Assembly: GCF_954871325.1 (NCBI RefSeq)
Contig: NC_088776.1
Location: forward strand, 61,156,954-61,220,953
DNA length: 64,000 nucleotides
Reading direction: 5' to 3'
From: Gordionus sp. m RMFG-2023
Taxonomy: Eukaryota > Nematomorpha > Gordioida > Chordodea > Parachordodidae
Shown: positions 27,801-36,862 of the stretch, one piece after another
Layout of the letters: each line of letters begins with the position of its first letter
Numbering within the stretch: position 1 is the first letter of the stretch
Program-made: the position numbers and the translations under genes
The notes under the pieces: model-generated
Told to the model about the DNA's origin: nothing
The model's input: the letters and a program-made list of their open reading frames with translations, nothing else
The model's database searches: none

Positions 27801-28573
27801 AATTGAAATTAGAATGCCCTTTAAATATGCATTTTTTTTAATATTTGGATCTAATAATTGATAGCCTATTTCCCTTTCTACGAAAAATAAAATGTATATA
27901 AACTTCTTTAAATAAATAAATATTATTGTTCTTCATATGTATTTGAAACCGAGATATTTGGATAAGCAGCTAGATAGTAATCCTTCCTACTCACTAAGAT
28001 TATTAAAAAGTAAGTTTAAATTTGTATATAATATAAGAAGATCATAGGAATATGATTGCTCGTCTTCCGACTAAACCATAAATACAGGGTATGGTTGACA
28101 TTACGAAGTCATAACAAACAAAATGAGATTACACTTAAAATAATGATGATTCGATGACTTTCAAGTTTTCATTTATAAAAAAAAATACAAATAGGCCGCA
28201 TTAAGAACAGAAAAAGGGTGCACTACAAATCTATAAATAAACAAGGTCTTTACACGTGCTACGACATCCTTGGAAAAATATAAGCTTAAGTTTTTAAAAA
28301 TAATAAATAACTGGTATAAGAAGTTGGTATAAATTAGTAGTTATGGCTAGAGAGTATTATAATTTGCGCGCTACATTTATATTAATTAATAGCAAATATT
28401 AACCGTTCAAATTCTGCTCTTAGGAGAAGGGATAGTAAATAAAATTAAAAATCATATAAATTGCGAACTTGCTAATGGATATGTTGCTCCCACAGCGAGT
28501 GGGATAATTGCCCATTCCACATCTTCTACTACAAATTTACTGTTTGAGACTTTTCCTAGACTTGCTGAAGAAC
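7111..28573 (-). CDS. Candidate micro-exon gene: chain of symmetric phase-1 exons
   Basis: I read 24 minus-strand segments, each with an AG acceptor and a GT donor, whose lengths are all multiples of three. Each begins with two bases of a codon and ends with one (usually G). In transcript order the lengths are 105, 12, 15, 24, 18, 24, 210, 24, 24, 39, 24, 18, 18, 18, four of 18, 18, 9, 18, 21, 21, 21 nt, 753 nt (251 codons) in all. Spliced in order they stay in one frame. Typical blocks are EKNDAVVP, GGVDAVVP, DDAVVP, DDHIVP, VEEVAAP, VAEEVAP, DEEPLE and GEMVLE: acidic plus hydrophobic, ending in Pro or Glu, with no Cys. No first exon or signal peptide was found, nor a sure last exon. The architecture resembles flatworm micro-exon genes (secreted, diversified by exon skipping), but no family is recognised. 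Boundaries were chosen by eye using phase as one criterion, so individual exons are less certain than the pattern. Sub-entries give coordinates. Confidence 0.6.
7279..7750 (-). mobile_element. tRNA-derived SINE with LINE-derived tail
   Basis: On the minus strand the element starts near 7750 with pol III promoter boxes: box A TGGCCTAGTAGG (7742-7731) and box B GGTTCATTCC (7697-7688), 33 bp apart. A body of about 300 bp follows, then a tail of about 75 bp nearly the same as the LINE end at 517-605 (GAGCTTATCACCAGAAAA then GGTGAAAGCT), then an A-rich end. An exact 17-bp target duplication (attaacaaataatacat) sits at 7262-7278 and 7751-7767, so the insertion is fairly recent. Confidence 0.85.
7768..9000. 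other. Intron-like sequence without gene features
   Basis: Between two microexons of the minus-strand candidate gene. Apart from the fold-back repeat at 8.77 kb, nothing is recognised. Confidence 0.5.
8765..8885. mobile_element. Fold-back repeat with TAAC/GTTAC core
   Basis: GTTAAAGTAACGTAACTT at the left and TACCGTAACTTTATAGC at the right, with GTTACCGATA and GGTTACC inside. Similar TAAC-rich pieces lie at 59390-59490 and 60236-60390. Probably hAT MITE ends. Confidence 0.45.
9440..11460 (-). mobile_element. Decayed RLE-type non-LTR retrotransposon (RT plus endonuclease-like tail)
   Basis: Minus-strand frames give, in order, RT motifs KIDFKNAFNT, GVQEGDPLG, YLDNGTLCG (catalytic YxDD-like site reading DN) and GLELNKTKTEIF between about 11040 and 10450. 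Near 9640-9440 the C-terminal LEPTILTLQDGLRADG … LIWDTTW block appears, matching the KRPDG…VWD block of the copy at 47-49 kb. Several frame changes separate the pieces. It lies in an intron of the candidate micro-exon gene, in the same orientation. Confidence 0.75.
13376..13393 (-). CDS. Microexon, 18 nt (D-AVIME)
   Basis: A ttctattgtag acceptor, AT GCA GTA ATC ATG GAA G, then a GTATTA donor. DAVIME combines the DAVV start with the LE/ME ending used at 15.0 and 24.9 kb. Confidence 0.5.
14938..15028 (-). CDS. Microexons of 18 nt (15011-15028, D-EEPLE) and 9 nt (14938-14946, A-LE)
   Basis: Both end TTTAGAAG before GTAATATAAT and share about 30 bp of intron on the donor side, so they are a local duplication. 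The 9-nt exon lies behind a ctttttag acceptor and is so short that it may be spurious or skipped. Confidence 0.4.
15230..17080. repeat. Tandem and higher-order duplication carrying microexons
   Basis: A 180-190-bp unit (key string tactcttctgccatatatat, then the microexon, then agtagtttgctaa…gtcttt) occurs five times from 15350 to 16270. A second block at 16530-17080 repeats the sequence that begins at 15230 (ccaaatatctgatattaaag) together with two units. Units are more than 90% alike by eye, so the expansion is young. Confidence 0.85.
15420..16919 (-). CDS. Array of seven near-identical 18-nt microexons (DD[A/H/Q][V/I]VP)
   Basis: In transcript order: 16902-16919 DDAVVP, 16721-16738 DDQIVP, 16176-16193 DDAVVP, 15981-15998, 15794-15811, 15607-15624 and 15420-15437 DDHIVP. 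Each reads AT GAT + three codons + CCN G, with an acceptor in tag or ctag and a donor GTAATA, GTAAAA or GGTAA-like. They lie in tandem copies of a 180-190-bp intron-exon unit. The splice sites and 18-nt length are kept in all copies while the third residue varies (Ala, His, Gln). Six-residue blocks could be added or skipped without frame change. Confidence 0.6.
17150..18350 (-). mobile_element. Probable further relic of the same RT element family
   Basis: Weak minus-strand similarity to the thumb/C-terminal region of the other two copies: KHILNITKIIYELFLR recalls KISFIPHILYELRS at 48.5 kb, and a 136-codon open frame (17563-17153) contains ISSLPISI and SLHSGNITTLLP. A plus-strand ttatgccagagataa near 17950 resembles ttatgccggagataac at 9635 of the better copy. 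No catalytic motif is visible. The frame could be unrelated. Confidence 0.35.
18582..18605 (-). CDS. Microexon, 24 nt (G-GNIDVVP)
   Basis: An aactaag acceptor, GA GGA AAT ATT GAT GTT GTT CCA A, then a GTATTT donor. It is the only confident microexon ending in A rather than G, so the junction codon becomes Asn or Ser. The IDVVP block belongs to the DAVVP group. Confidence 0.5.
19840..20770. repeat. Tandem duplication, about 450 bp x 2
   Basis: The second copy repeats aaacagataatt … acctaaggtg … tttgaccaaaataaggta … ttcaaggaaaaaa in the same order. Each copy holds one microexon of the minus-strand gene. Confidence 0.75.
19900..20405 (-). CDS. Two duplicated microexons: 20382-20405 (24 nt) and 19900-19938 (39 nt)
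   Basis: 20382-20405 encodes D-ELQVGDE. 19900-19938 encodes E-ELQVGRVEEPIE, which looks like ELQVG joined to the EEPLE block used at 15.0 kb. Both have tatatg(t/c)ag acceptors and GTCTWT donors. The pair lies in two copies of a roughly 450-bp tandem segment (about 19840-20290 and 20300-20770), so an exon-plus-intron unit was duplicated and the exons diverged in length by a multiple of three. Confidence 0.55.
21112..21242. mobile_element. Short inverted-repeat element, about 130 bp
   Basis: CCCCTAAGCACTGAGA at the left and ATCAGTACTTAGG at the right are imperfect inverted repeats, with TTCAGACGAG and ATCTGACGAC further in. MITE-like; no duplication confirmed. Confidence 0.4.
21456..21479 (-). 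CDS. Microexon, 24 nt (E-EGDTDYS)
   Basis: A tttttttag acceptor precedes AA GAA GGA GAT ACG GAT TAT TCA G and a GTATTT donor follows. Symmetric, phase 1 to phase 1. Acidic, without the VVP ending. Confidence 0.5.
23357..23566 (-). CDS. 210-nt acidic repeat exon of the micro-exon gene
   Basis: Acceptor gacaaag, 2 nt + 69 codons + 1 nt, donor GTCTTC. The protein is rich in Asp, Glu and Ser with Gly and Ile: MGDNVVEDDVSIGSD opens it, two copies of a 14-residue repeat follow (core MESIESDPE, 42 bp apart in the DNA), and it ends FDENNIP. The phase matches the microexons on both sides and the ending IP G echoes their VP G endings. It is the only long exon in the series apart from the upstream 105-nt one. 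The ATG near its start could also be an alternative translation start. No membrane segment or Cys. Confidence 0.6.
24138..25227 (-). CDS. Three microexons: 25204-25227, 24921-24938, 24138-24161
   Basis: 25204-25227 (24 nt) encodes E-KNDAVVP after a cacatatag acceptor. 24921-24938 (18 nt) encodes G-EMVLE with a GTAATA donor. 24138-24161 (24 nt) encodes G-GVDAVVP after a tattttag acceptor. The first residue of each comes from the junction codon (G from the previous exon plus two bases). The VDAVVP and NDAVVP blocks match the exons at 16 kb, lying in otherwise unrelated intron sequence. Confidence 0.55.
26040..27250. repeat. Tandem duplication, about 640 bp x 2
   Basis: Shared landmarks in order: cttgcgttaaaat, ttttacat…taa.cct.gcccatctg, ggaaactt.tccaat, tatattaaa, ttacattc, agtttattta, then the candidate microexon and tttttaatataattttttt. 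Diverged; older than the 15-kb array. Confidence 0.7.
26501..27148 (-). CDS. Two duplicated microexons, 15 and 12 nt
   Basis: 26501-26515 reads AT TCC TTT TTC ACA G between an aaag acceptor and GTATAT. 27137-27148 reads AT CTT TTC CCA G between a tctag acceptor and GTATTT. They occupy equivalent positions in two copies of a roughly 640-bp segment. Both are pyrimidine-rich and end in AG, so each could instead be an acceptor tract rather than an exon. This is the weakest pair in the series. Confidence 0.3.
28469..28573 (-). CDS. 105-nt upstream exon of the micro-exon gene (candidate)
   Basis: Acceptor ctatttag, then 2 nt + 34 codons + 1 nt, then a GTTCGC donor. It reads SSASLGKVSNSKFVVEDVEW followed by AIIPLAVGATYPLA, with the same phase as every microexon downstream. 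The VVEDVE and IIP segments resemble the microexon vocabulary. A competing reading exists: the plus strand over the same region is open for about 61 codons (…ANGYVAPTASGIIAH…) but has no start codon. It could extend a signal-peptide exon not found here. Confidence 0.4.
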
Positions 28574-29027
28574 CTAAATAGAGTAATAAGATATTTACAA
28601 TTAATGTCGAAATTATTATACAGATCTAATCAAGGAAGAAAGGCAAAAATGAGTTAGCACATAGAAAAATATTGCTGTAATAAATATTCTCACGTTATCA
28701 AGGACCAAAGAATTTACCAATAATTATATACTTTATATAATTTAATATTGAAATTTTTAAATTTATAAGACTTTTATAATTTTGTTAATAATTACTTTAG
28801 ATAGACAAATGACACACCCAGAGATTTTTTTCTACTATTTAAAGAAAAGAATATTTTAAAGGAAAATGATAGCCCATAATAGCTATTGAATAAAACATTA
28901 ATGTTCCAGATAAAAGTGCATTTTTTTAAAGCGACTAAACAATGGTAAAATGTAAAATAGAGCTGCTAAAAAATAATTAACTAGAGTTTATTCAATTCTC
29001 AAAAAAAGTTTAAAAAAAATGCTAATG

Positions 29028-29114
29028 AATAAATTACAATGTTTTGCCTTATATTTAGACCCTCGATTTGAATCTAATTTGAACGAAGATGGAAATAATA
29101 AAATCATTTATTGA
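29028..29114 (+). mobile_element. hAT transposase fragment (LDPRFE motif)
   Basis: Plus-strand frame KLQCFALYLDPRFESNLNED followed by a stop after about 28 codons. It carries the same conserved motif as the fragment at 41 kb but a different sequence, so a different hAT family. Confidence 0.6.
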
Positions 29115-29579
29115 TATTATTGGGAACATAAAAAATTTTAGAAAGAAAGTTTAACATAATAAGTTATTCGGGTAAATTTTGTTCTGAAGGAGGAGAGGAA
29201 TATGACAGGAAAAATTTGTAAGATCCAACAATAAAGGAGAGAAGAAAAAAAAATGATAAAACAATTAAGATGGATGAGACACATTTATTAAATAAATTTA
29301 AACGGAACCGTCTGAATCAAAAATTTACTAGAATGCTAGGAATTCAAAATAAAAAATCTAATTTTTGTTATGAAGTGGCTCATATCGCATGCAACCAGTT
29401 AAGCTATCTATCCTTTTTGGCAAACAATTTCACATTAACAGTAGGAATAACAAATTTATAACTATTTTCTAGAAAATATCATTATTGCTTCGATAATAAA
29501 TGTTATAAATTTTATGGTCAAATATAGATAAATGAATAAATTGTCCTGATTTTTAAAAATATATTACCTTAAATATTTT

Positions 29580-29760
29580 ATAGGAAATTCCAAAACCTCT
29601 CATAATCTCAATAGGAACTCGAACATTTTTAACTATAACCGAAAGATCAAAATGGATAAGCCAAAATGCTCTTGTTCCAAATCCCCTATTTACATATATT
29701 TTATTTGTGATAAATTTTAATATAATATTTATATTAATAAATTATATGCAATGGATTAAT
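29580..29760 (-). CDS. Unassigned exon-like open frame
   Basis: A minus-strand stretch of about 60 codons without stops, reading NRGFGTRAFWLIHFDLSVIV then KNVRVPIEIMRGFGISYKIF, followed by AAG and a GTAATA donor. An AG acceptor lies before GGGATTTGG. Phase 0 at its donor does not fit a direct join to the 28.5-kb exon. An open frame this long is unusual here, but no family is recognised. Confidence 0.25.
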
Positions 29761-30730
29761 TACCTATTCTATAAAGATATGGTGGAGCATTACTTTAATG
29801 AATATAAAAGAAATAATGAAACAAATAATAAAATGGCGAAAATATTATAAAATATTTGATTGGTATACAACTTAAAAAAAAATAATATAAGAATTTGTCA
29901 TCAGGCTATGGTGGACTTTTGATAAAATTTTACTTTTCGGGCTTGATTTATCGTAAAATTGCTAAATTACTTAAAAAAACTAAACGGGCCGGATTTACTG
30001 TTCTCTAATTTGTATATTATATTTTTAAAAATTAAAAATAGTTTTTAGAAAAATTAGATAAAGTACGTGTAAAAAAAATAACGTAAAATACAACCACGTA
30101 TTAATGTTAAAAATAAATAAACATAAAAACTTTAACATTTAAATAATAAAATAAAAAAAATGGTTTATTACCCATTAGAAGAAGTTATAACCAAATTATT
30201 GTTTGTACTTTTCATACGACCCATGTCTAATAATATATGTAAAGAATATAAGTTTAGAATAAAATTTCGTATTCGAAACAAGTAATTTTTTAAATTTTGT
30301 TTAGATTAATCATTGGGGTAGTCGCATGATGTTGAATCAAATATTCGTAAAGACAAAATACCTCCATATATAAAATAATGAAATAGATGGGATTCCACGT
30401 GATATTGAAAAAGTATACATATATATTTTTTAATTTTAAATTTAAACAAAAACGGGATAAATGAGAGAAACATTATATATTATTCCAACTATGACTAACT
30501 CTTTAAATTTACCAATGAAGAAAATTAACTGATTGCTTAATGGAAGTTTCCATATTAGTGTAAGTGAAATAATTTTTAAAAAAAAGAAATAAAATAATTA
30601 AGAAAATGATATTAATAGGTCATTTCATTATTCTTTCTCTGCATTAAATAATATTGTGGCTTAGATGGTTTTAATAGTTGTAAAATATTCTTCAGAAGAA
30701 ATAGTTTTGCTTAAATATAAGACCTGTGGA

Positions 30731-30955
30731 TCATTTAAAAAAAATATTTTTGGAAAATCGTGCCATGGTATTAGCTAATTTTTTAATATACAGAGTTTTC
30801 CATTGTTTCAAACAGAAGCCACAATATGGGTCATATAAGGCGTAAACAATATTTATTTGCCCAGTTTCATTTTGAACGTCATAGATACAAGAAATCAATA
30901 TGTCCATACTCCTAATTTTACCTTTCTTTCGAACAAAATCTATTTTAAATTGATT
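30731..30955 (-). CDS. Candidate exon with thioredoxin-like CxxC motif
   Basis: A minus-strand frame without early ATG, open for about 70 codons after a tttaaaatag acceptor and ending at a TGA. It contains INIVYALYDPYCGFCLKQWK, which resembles the strand-CxxC-helix of thioredoxin/PDI domains (typical VMFYAPWCGHCK), followed by LANTMARF. Only this half-domain is visible; no cis-Pro segment or ER signal is seen nearby. It could be a terminal exon of a PDI-like gene, a decayed fragment, or chance in AT-rich DNA. Confidence 0.35.
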   Translation of the reverse strand, partial: NQFKIDFVRKKGKIRSMDILISCIYDVQNETGQINIVYALYDPYCGFCLKQWKTLYIKKLANTMARFSKNIFFK

Positions 30956-32824
30956 TATTTTACGGTAAGATTATCTACTTATAAATTTATCTTATTGATT
31001 TTTATAATTATAAGAAAGCTAAAAAAAATTGTAAACATAAATTATTTTGAGCAATCAGGTCGGACTGCAAAATTAATCTTAAAAATTTTAATTTCATGTT
31101 TAATAAAAACAATTAAATAATAGATTTGACAATCAAAGGTGAAAAATTTAATGTATCCTATAAAATATTACAGTATTATAGCATATATATATTATGTAAA
31201 CCTTTTAAGCTTCCAGTGTCAATTGTTCGCCCCATTGCTCCGCTCCAAGTCCATAAGTTAGCATATATAATTATGGGGATGAAGAATATCCTCATGTTAT
31301 TAATCCCAAATATTATATTCATATTTTATATATTTTTTTTAAATAAAAAAAAATTTAACAATATATTTTTTTTTAAATAATTAAAATTTTAAATAATAAA
31401 CTTTTTAAAAAATAATGAAATATATAATTAACATATTTAATAAAAAAATTTCAAACATTATCTATTATTTTGTTTACAACATAGGGCAACTTGTTATATT
31501 GTTATAGTGAGCACAAATTAAGTGTTTGCGTTTTTCCGTACATTTTTTTTAAAAAAAACCTAACAACCCTTGTTTTTATCGGATGACTATTTATTATTAA
31601 AGTCGATTCAAAATTTTAACCTGAATTATAAAAAAGAATTTGGTTTATGCCATTTTATTTCATTAAATATTTCATGTCTTTTTCTCATTATATATATTAT
31701 TAAATTTAGAATAAACAAAGGACATTATCTGAGTAACAAGTTATTGTCGGTTTTCAAACCTCGAGTTCTTAGAGTATACAGTGTAGACTAATGTGCAAAA
31801 AGTAATTAATAAAAAAGTATTTAAAAAGTAAATCAGTTTGCGTTTTTGAAATGGTATCTAATGCCAATAATTTGACCAATCTGCATGATACCATTTAAAC
31901 GTATTATATATACGTTTGAAACGCTCAATTTTTTCGCACTATTATTCTTTGAATTAATTGTCTTATAAATTTTTCCCAATTTTTAATTTCTGAAGAATTA
32001 ATAACAAAAATATGAGCATTTTTATTAAATATTATGAACGTTCAAAATTATATAAAAATTAATCGAATTTGAAAGTGTATTAAAATTATCTTAATTAATA
32101 AAAGTTCAAGCTACTAGAAAACTGTTGTTTATAAATTATAACATAAATATGAGATTTAAACTTTTATAATATGTTTACATTATAAATCAATTATAATTTA
32201 AAATATTATTCACCTTATGAATAAAAATTTATCTAAATTTCTAAAAAAAAAATAATTCCTTTATTTTTAATTAAAAATTTCTACAAACATAATTTTATAT
32301 CTTTTTTTAATGCTAATAAAATTCTTCATAATATTTTACTTTAATATGAAAAATCTTTTTTGAAAAAACCTTAAATTCATTAAGGCATTAAATATATTTA
32401 AGATAAAACTAATTATTAATATTTTTAAATATAATTTATTTTCTTCTTCATTATAAATATCGCATTAAATAAAACATATAATATCTGTTAGTATTTTGTC
32501 AGACATTTTATCTATGGAACCAACAAAAGCAATATATTTCTAGTTTTTTAATTTTTTTATACAATATAAAAAATTTGATTCGGATTGCAAGAGTATTAAT
32601 AGCATAAAATAACGTTAAAATAAACTTCAGGGCTTATTACTAGGTGCACTAGGAGTTATTATTTAAATTCAATGGCTTGAGGCAAAGGCATATTTTTAAA
32701 TGGGGTTATAAAATAATATGTTATTCATTTATCACAAACTATTTCGTTTTATTTTAATTAAAATATTTTAATATAGAGTGTAAAATATTATGTCGAATAA
32801 CCCTTTTTTTCCATTATACTCCTA

Positions 32825-32853
32825 CTAGCTGATAGCCCGTCAAGAATGACGAA
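32825..32853 (-). mobile_element. Second Helitron-like 3' terminus, decayed hairpin
   Basis: The minus-strand end GGGCTATCAGCTAG followed by T matches the terminus at 54282 (ctatcta versus ctatcag spacer). The hairpin stem is partly lost (CGTCATTCTTGACGGG). Same family, older copy, next to a large inverted repeat. Confidence 0.4.
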
Positions 32854-32944
32854 GAATTAGAATTTTCTCTCTTATTCGATGATGAATGAATCAGATATTT
32901 TTCCTTTAGTTGATAATAAATGATCCAAAAATTTTCCTATCTTA

Positions 32945-33375
32945 GACGGTGTAATTCAGAAATTAACCTTTATTTTGATGAAGGATATAAAATTTTCCAT
33001 TATTTTTACAAAATATGTTAATGAATTATAAATTTAGTATGTGTATAATAAAAGATCTTTTCATAGAAATTTTTATTCATTTGTAATAGTAATTTATATA
33101 ACTTAAAAAAATATATTCTTGCTAGATAAGAATCTTGCAATCTATATTTTCTATTTATTGCTCCACAAAACATTCTAGCAAGAATACATTTTTTAGGTGA
33201 TAAATTACAAGTACAAATGAATAAAAATTTAGTTTAAAAGATTTTTTATTGCGCATATAAATCAGAAGTATAAAATATTATACTTCATTAACATATTTTA
33301 TAAAAAAATAATGGAAAATTGTAGAATAACCTTTCATCAAAAAAAAATTAATTTTTGAATCACACCATCAGATTC
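32945..33375. repeat. Large inverted repeat, arms about 180 bp, spacer about 60 bp
   Basis: Left arm 32945-33125 and right arm 33186-33375 are reverse complements with few mismatches (for example tatattcttgctagataag against attctagcaagaata, and catttgtaatagtaattta against taaattacaagtacaaatg). It could extrude as a cruciform or give a hairpin RNA. It lies beside the Helitron-like end at 32825. Confidence 0.7.
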
Positions 33376-33901
33376 ATCCATATTCAAATAGAGGGTAAAT
33401 TTATTATTCATCCATCAAAGAATAGGGGAGTAAAATTCTGCTTCAGAGGGCCTAGTATAATAAATGTATATTTATAAAAATAAGTTGATATTTAAAAAAA
33501 ATGCATGTAAATATTTAACCATATTTAGCTCATACTGGGTATTTAAGAAAATAAATATGGCCTGGGCACTGTTCCCAGACTTAGGGCAGGACCTGCACTA
33601 CTATATAGCTGAAATACATGTAATGAAATTATATTCTTCATGTATATTAAAAATATATTTTTTTTAAATCTTTTTAAATATAATACTAATCTACGTTAAA
33701 CTGCATTACCAATGGGTCAATTGTTGCTTAATTTGGTGTTTAACAAATATATTTTATATAAAACCATGTATTTAAAAAAAATTAAGCGGGTTGGGCAACT
33801 ATTGCCATTTGCAGACCTCTGATATACATTACCCTTATAAATATGAAAAATGTATATTTTTATAGCTATATAAATGTTTCGTACAAAGTGAGATATTAGA
33901 T

Positions 33902-34262
33902 GAAGAGAAGAGTAGAGAAGAGTAGAGAAGAGAAGAGAAGAGAAGAGAAGAGAAGAGAAGAGAAGAGAAGAGAAGAGAAGAGAAGAGAAGAGAGAAGAGA
34001 AGAGAAGAGAAGAAGAAGAGAAGAGAAGAGAAGAAGAAGAGAAGAGAAGAGAAGAAGAAGAGAAGAGAAGAGAAGAGAAGAGAAGAGAAGAGAAGAGAAG
34101 AGAAGAGAAGAGAAGAGAAGAGAAGAGAAGAGAAGAGAAGAGAAGAGAAGAGAAGAGAAGAGAAGAGAAGAGAAGAGAAGAGAAGAGAAGAGAAGAGAAG
34201 AGAAGAGAAGAAGAAGAGAAGAGAAGAGAAGAGAAGAGAGAGAGAAGAGAAGAGAAGAGAAG
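33902..34262. repeat. GAGAA pentanucleotide microsatellite, about 360 bp
   Basis: Imperfect (GAGAA)n with GAAGAA and GA interruptions. It produces long but meaningless open frames on both strands (Arg/Glu-rich plus, Leu/Ser/Phe-rich minus). It lies just upstream of the decayed NBD1 exon. Confidence 0.95.
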
Positions 34263-35245
34263 ATCTATAAATTCATTTATCGGAGACATCGAGTAGTCGT
34301 CACCCTCTTTCTAATAAAGAAATCTTTAACCCAAAAATATTAAATATTTCTAAATTTTACAGTCTTTGTAATAGAATGAATGCAAGTTTGATTAACTTTG
34401 CCTGGGGAGTATTTTTCTTCATGTCATATTTTTATTTTATACAAAATGTTAGTTTAAATTTAAAAGCATGATATAATCAGATAAATAGATTTTTATAAAA
34501 AATTATGATTTAATCAAATAAATCTATTGTTTTAAAATATTTTTTAATAAAATAATTTATGCCAGCCCTATTTGAGGTAGCTCCTACCCAAGTGTATAGA
34601 TAAATAACTTATAATAACCACAAAAATTAAAGATATCTTTTGCCACCATTTCACATCCGATGGTAAAAATCCGAGGATCAGTAGCATACACCTCCCATCC
34701 TGGATCCGAAATGCTAACCTTCGGGATAACGTCACCTTCGAAGCACCTTTCCCGTTCGACTCTCTCGAATATATACAGGCCTTACAAACCTGTGACTTGA
34801 TCAGAGATCGCGATTACCTACTGCCAAATGGGGATGACACCGAGATTGGGGAAAAAGGTTAAAAAATGAATAGGATCTATTTAGGATGAAAAGAGTATGG
34901 GAGTATTTATAGTAATGAGGTATAAAATGATTATTGAATTAAAACGATTTTATAACTACAATTTGTTTTAATAAGAAAGAAGACCCCCAATATTGACATT
35001 TTTTTGTTACCGACATTGACATCTTGTTGGATTATAGTTCCACCTTTGGGCATCCTTAGGGGTCTCATCTTCTCCCTTACATCACTTTCCTCCCAAGAAA
35101 GTTTTTTAATATATATTTTTATGTAATAATTTATCATTCCTATAATGGTAATCAGATGGCATGGGCTAAATCGCTTTTGAAATTGATTAAAGCGGAGTTA
35201 GAGTCTTATAATGTAAGTCACTATGCTCTTAATTATTTTTACTGA

Positions 35246-35491
<246 letters not shown>

Positions 35492-36636
35492 TAAATAAAC
35501 AATCTTGAAATGAAAATATTAGAAAGTTTGAATTGAAAAAAATATTATGTGTTTTAACCTCCAAAACAAATCATCTCGATAAAAGCCACCCATCTTTGAT
35601 TAGTTTTTATATAAATTTTTATATTTTATCAACGTTCAGACCCGCTTATTGGTTACCAACGCATTCCATTTACTTCCCGAGGTAGACAGAATATTGGTCA
35701 TGAAGGATGAGATTATAGTTGGGACTTATATGAAACTCTTAGCTAGAAATGAAGGTGTTTTTGCCGAAAATTTAAAAAATTTCATGAGTTCATGAGCGGG
35801 GTGGGATGAAACTAACAATGAAACGATTATTTGTGAAGGTCGTTTGTTGAAATATTTAAATTAAATATATTTTATATGTATACACTCATTAATTGATATT
35901 ATAAGAACCCACGAAAGTATTAATAAGTAAGAAAAAACTTATAATTTTATAAATAAATACAAAATAACCCTCATTTGCACCCAAAAAGTGTTTTCCTATA
36001 AATTTTATCTATTAATTTTTTGTAAATTTATTGAGATATAAATAAAATTGGTTCAAAATGGCGATAAAAACAAAATTTCTAAGTCTGTGTATACTAAATA
36101 AAATATGGATAATTGGATATACAATCATATATATATATATAGTATGTCCTCTATCATTCTTCGAACATTCATTTTATTTAAAATTTATGTTTATATATAG
36201 AAAACACATTATTATTGAAAATGTACTAAAATGAACAAATTTAATATATAATAAATTCACTTTCAATTAAATAAATATTTTTAAATTTAGAGTATCAGAG
36301 AAAGAATGTTTCATTGTTTAAAATATTTTAAGTATTTTATGGTATATGTTTTTACAATGTGCTCGATAAATAGTTAACCATCTTTATCATGAATACTTAA
36401 TTGACTTATTATTATATTTTTTTTAAATTGCCATTTACACCTAAAGGCTTGATGAATAATTCATATGGCGATGTAAATTTTGGCAAAGCGACTCAGACTG
36501 CTGCAAACGGAGAGAAGTATAGAATATTAATACTAAACAAGGACTCAACCACATATTTTTAAAATTGTAGCCACCCTTCTGATTTTATTTTTCGTTTCTG
36601 TCCAGTTCTTGTTCTTTAAGGTTTTAAACATAGATG

Positions 36637-36862
36637 ATAGGGAAGTAAACACTTGTATTTAAATTGAGTTTTTTTTATTAATCTCTAAAAATGAAGGAAA
36701 TATCACCCATATTCTTACTATAATTCCCTTTGAAATTTTTTTTGTGGGCTTCTCCTTCCAAACTCCGATTTGATGGCCAATGTATCAAATTAGTAATATG
36801 GATAATATTTCCTTCATTTTTATCGATTTTTTAATAAGCTACACAAGTGTTTCCCTAGCATT
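36637..36862. mobile_element. Fold-back element, about 225 bp
   Basis: The left arm (GGGAAGTAAACACTTGT … AATGAAGGAAATATCACCC) and right arm (GGATAATATTTCCTTCATT … ACAAGTGTTTCCCTAG) are inverted copies of about 75 bp. MITE-like, inside the decayed ABCC copy. Family not assigned. Confidence 0.6.

Larger units (their letters stand above)
29120..34600. other. Mostly featureless AT-rich DNA
   Basis: Apart from the entries at 29.6, 30.7, 32.8, 32.9 and 33.9 kb, only low-complexity frames (Ile, Phe, Lys, Asn-rich) occur, which I take as non-coding. A further copy of the gcagacctctgat motif is at 33812. Confidence 0.5.

Noticed and set aside
27955-28015. Minus-strand SRKDYYLAAYPNIS as a further exon
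   Set aside because: Its end phase does not match the microexon series and no alternative donor restores it.
30857-31791. Three plus-strand frames of 73-87 codons
   Set aside because: Ile/Phe/Lys/Asn-rich low-complexity translations; the first overlaps the better minus-strand CxxC frame.
33717-34343. Long open frames on both strands over the GAGAA array (190 and 147 codons)
   Set aside because: They are translations of a pentanucleotide microsatellite with no other coding support.
36430-36572. Open plus-strand stretch (PKGLMNNSYGDVNFGKATQ…) between decayed NBD1 and linker exons
   Set aside because: It may be a linker exon of the decayed copy, but the active copy has no counterpart in view and no clear splice sites decide it.
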